Shown here: positions 60,023-64,000 of the stretch, piece by piece | Layout: each line of letters opens with the position of its first letter | How positions within the stretch are numbered: position 1 is the stretch's first letter | Assembly (NCBI GenBank): GCA_914767715.1 | Contig: OU612073.1 | Location: 23,930,001 to 23,994,000, forward strand | Reading direction: 5' to 3' | Source: Membranipora membranacea | Taxonomy: Eukaryota > Bryozoa > Gymnolaemata > Cheilostomatida > Membraniporidae | Length of the DNA stretch: 64,000 bases | Notes under the pieces: generated by a model | The model's input: only the letters and a program-made list of their open reading frames with translations | The model's database searches: none | What the model was told of the DNA's origin: nothing | Made by a program: the position numbers and the translations under genes

Positions 60023-61117
60023 TATCCACATCCTTGATTATAGCCCCGGAATTTCAGTACAGATCTAGAATGCATACTTGCCAAGTCTCCCTATTTACGT
60101 GGAACCCTCCAGACTTTCACACCCACTTTCCACTTTTTGTAATTCTCACCATATACATACTCCAGATTTGGAGAAAATAGCCCTATCGCAAATTTTTTGA
60201 TTGATTATTTACTGGTAAGGTCTTTGCACAAAAACTTGAATGGAGATATGCTATTCAATAATGTCAAAAAATTTACCTGTTGTATCAAAATGCAGACTAT
60301 TTTTGTCAATGGGGTGGTTGATACTGTACTGGTCATTAGCAAAGTGAGGGCATGTAAGTCGCAGGGGCCAATGTGTTGATGGTAAGAGTTTAAAGTGTAT
60401 TTCACCTCAGTTTGATATTTTAGTGCTAATACAAACATGAAATTATTTGGGGTCAAATATACGTTTTAGCTCTTCCTAGTCGCTAGAAATGCTTTCAGAG
60501 CATATCAGATGAGGCTCCGCACCAGTCCCTGTTGGGGGCTTGCTCCACCCCCAAATTGAAATCTCCCACTTTTGAATTTAAATTACTTGACAAGTATGCT
60601 AGAATGCAGTATCAGTTTCCCAATCTCGTTAGAGCCATTCCTATAGGTCATTCCTAACTACTGTGGTGTTGATAATACACATTGATCCTTTATCCGCAAG
60701 TAGCAGGGTGACTAAAGAGACATCAGGAGTGAGAGGGGAGGTCAGACATTGTTAGTATGTTTAAAATAATTTAGTCAGAGTTGTAATAAGGTAATGATTC
60801 AGAAGCTACAGTTACAGGAAGCTAAAGATGCGTTGTCTCCAAATAAGACTCATACTTGTCATTCCACGCCAAGTTTTGGTTGTTGAGCAATGTGCTGGTA
60901 TGCCTGGGCTGATGAGGTATTAACAGTACTGACATCTGTGTTTCCATGTCTTGGTGTTAGTGTGTTACCGTGAAGAAAGCGGCAGTCCGATTGGGTGACT
61001 AAGGTTTTACCTCTACTGATCGATAAAAAAGTGATCACCTAACCTTGTCTGGTCAAATCTTTAGTTGCCAACTGGATTATCTTACCGATAACCAGAGGGT
61101 ATATATAATTTAGGAAG

Positions 61118-61308
61118 AGCGATGCTTTGCTAAAGCAAGTTATTACTATCACAACAACGCTCCAAATTATCACTCACTTGGTCTTTCAATTAGACAAAAT
61201 TGCTCCCAAATCGCTCACACGTGATGTGCATAGTTCCATCATTGACTAAGCGATTTGAAATATCAGATCAGATTGCGATTTTGGGTGTTTCTAATTGAAA
61301 GACTCCCC
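61118..61308. mobile_element. MITE, same family as 19,187-19,464, left end missing
   Basis: The interior (GAGCGATGCTTT, TAAAGCAAGTTATTACTATC, CTCACTTGGTCTTTCAATTA) and right end (CTAATTGAAAGACTCCCC) match the element at 19,187. The left terminal repeat is lost. Confidence 0.7.
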
Positions 61309-61958
61309 AGGAAGGAGTGTTGGTATGAGATATTGATTGTAGTTACATAACTTAGAAAGAACTCGTCAACAAAAACAGGGATCTACCTGTCTATCTATCT
61401 ATACCATTTGCTGTATTTTGTCACATTGTATTCAAAAGAGCGTCTAGGGCTATACTAGGTCTCCTGCTCATTAGCTTCTGAATTTGTCACAGTATCTTTC
61501 TACAACTGTGCAACCAAAAGCTCATTTTGGTAAGAGGGACATTTATGAATTTGAGACAGCGTTCAATTTGCTTAAATTCAACAAAGAAAGTCTATGGTGA
61601 GAAACTGCCATTTTTATTTGCTGGACCAAAAAAGCCGGTGCAAACTATAGAGAGTGACTGTTTGCTTATTGGCAAAGATATGAAGCATTTAATTATTAAA
61701 TAATACCATACAGCGAGGCTTGGAATTGGTTGCAGCAAAACCTTCCCTAAAATATCACTGCATGGGTTAGAAACATCAACTAATCCAAGAAAAAACTGTA
61801 AAGAGGTTTTGAATTGAGAAAATTAAGGTTTCTGTTGCGACAAGGTTGGGAAAAAATATCAGTACGGTGAAACATGGCAAGCAATGAGATTGACTATTTA
61901 CTATTGTTGTGGTGTTGAGAACCATACAAGGCGTGCATGTGGTGTGAAGGGGCGTAGC

Positions 61959-63611
<1,653 letters not shown>

Positions 63612-63769
63612 TCATTGTATTATGAGGGTAAACCATTATGTAGCCGATGAACATATAAATACTAAATATTTATATGATATGTGTACACCCAAGTGATTGG
63701 TTTAGACAGTTGCTGACGAACCGGTGGTGCGGTTCATTAGGGAAGGAGGGAAATACCACCCTCCCTGGT

Positions 63770-63845
63770 TTCATCAGGGGTTTGGAATTGCCTGGGCAGG
63801 CTGTCGTGTCGGGGGTGGACACGGCAGCCTGTCCAGGCTAGGTTT
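63770..63845. repeat. Short hairpin element, CCTGGCAGGCTG family
   Basis: Arms GCCTGGGCAGGCTGTCGTGT and GACACGGCAGCCTGTCCAGGC are near-complements. Related sequences are at 33,823-33,875, 48,581-48,625 and about 18,655-18,690. It lies in a beta-tubulin intron. Confidence 0.65.
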
Positions 63846-64000
63846 GGAACAAACCAATTTCATGTTCGTTTTGATTTGCTATATCTTGGATATGATTTGA
63901 ACATCCTGATGCAGACTTGAACCCAGTTGACTCAGCTTGGTTGATAGGGTTACCAGTGGAAATACCATTGCCATACAATCAATGTCCATCAAAAGTTTTA

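Larger units (their letters stand above)
58930..61900. other. Intergenic region between collagen 3 and beta-tubulin
   Basis: Up to about 59,750 this resembles the downstream flanks of collagens 1 and 2. From about 60,860 to 61,730 it is the undisturbed counterpart of the sequence next to the tubulin fragments (28,070-28,740 and 44,050-44,715). I see no gene. It contains the fold-backs at 59,859 and the MITE at 61,118. Confidence 0.6.

Overview
The window is animal (metazoan) nuclear DNA. It has spliced genes with canonical GT/AG introns of about 150 bp to several kb, collagen, beta-tubulin and a LEKR1-like coiled-coil gene, AT-rich intergenic DNA, and many fossil non-LTR retrotransposons, SINEs and fold-back elements. 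The collagens belong to the spongin short-chain / C4-like family, which points to a non-vertebrate animal such as a sponge, cnidarian, lophotrochozoan or other invertebrate. I cannot name the species from the sequence.

Layout. Positions 1-9.7 kb hold no gene I recognise, only weak candidate exons on the minus strand. A complete 13-exon gene on the minus strand (9,726-18,621; 739 codons, frame kept across all 12 introns) encodes a LEKR1-like coiled-coil protein. Its introns carry a U2-snRNA-headed SINE, an RTE-type LINE relic and several fold-back elements. The stretch 18.8-23.6 kb is intergenic with MITE-like palindromes. Three intact paralogous collagen genes follow on the plus strand (23,617-26,992; 36,591-43,013; 51,745-58,928; 461, 500 and 480 codons). 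Each has a two-and-two-thirds-codon first exon, a signal peptide, a short coiled coil, a Gly-X-Y segment and a Cys-rich C4/NC1-like C-terminal domain. A beta-tubulin gene on the minus strand (last two coding exons, 61,959-63,530) runs off the right edge.

History. The ancestral order was LEKR1-like (-), collagen (+), beta-tubulin (-). A first tandem duplication had one breakpoint inside the last beta-tubulin exon and the other in the last LEKR1-like intron. It produced a chimeric junction, now a beta-tubulin fragment next to a decayed 3' half of the coiled-coil gene. A second, recent duplication of about 15.95 kb (27.67-43.64 and 43.64-59.56 kb) copied junction, coiled-coil relic and collagen together, giving the third collagen. 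Transposon insertions present or absent in each copy order these events.

There is no sign of an operon or multi-gene system. The biological interest lies in the collagen family expansion, its exon reshuffling, and unusual repeats: a SINE with a U2 snRNA head, a perfect 34-bp palindromic insertion with a 7-bp target duplication, and an inverted-repeat element whose arms are minisatellite.
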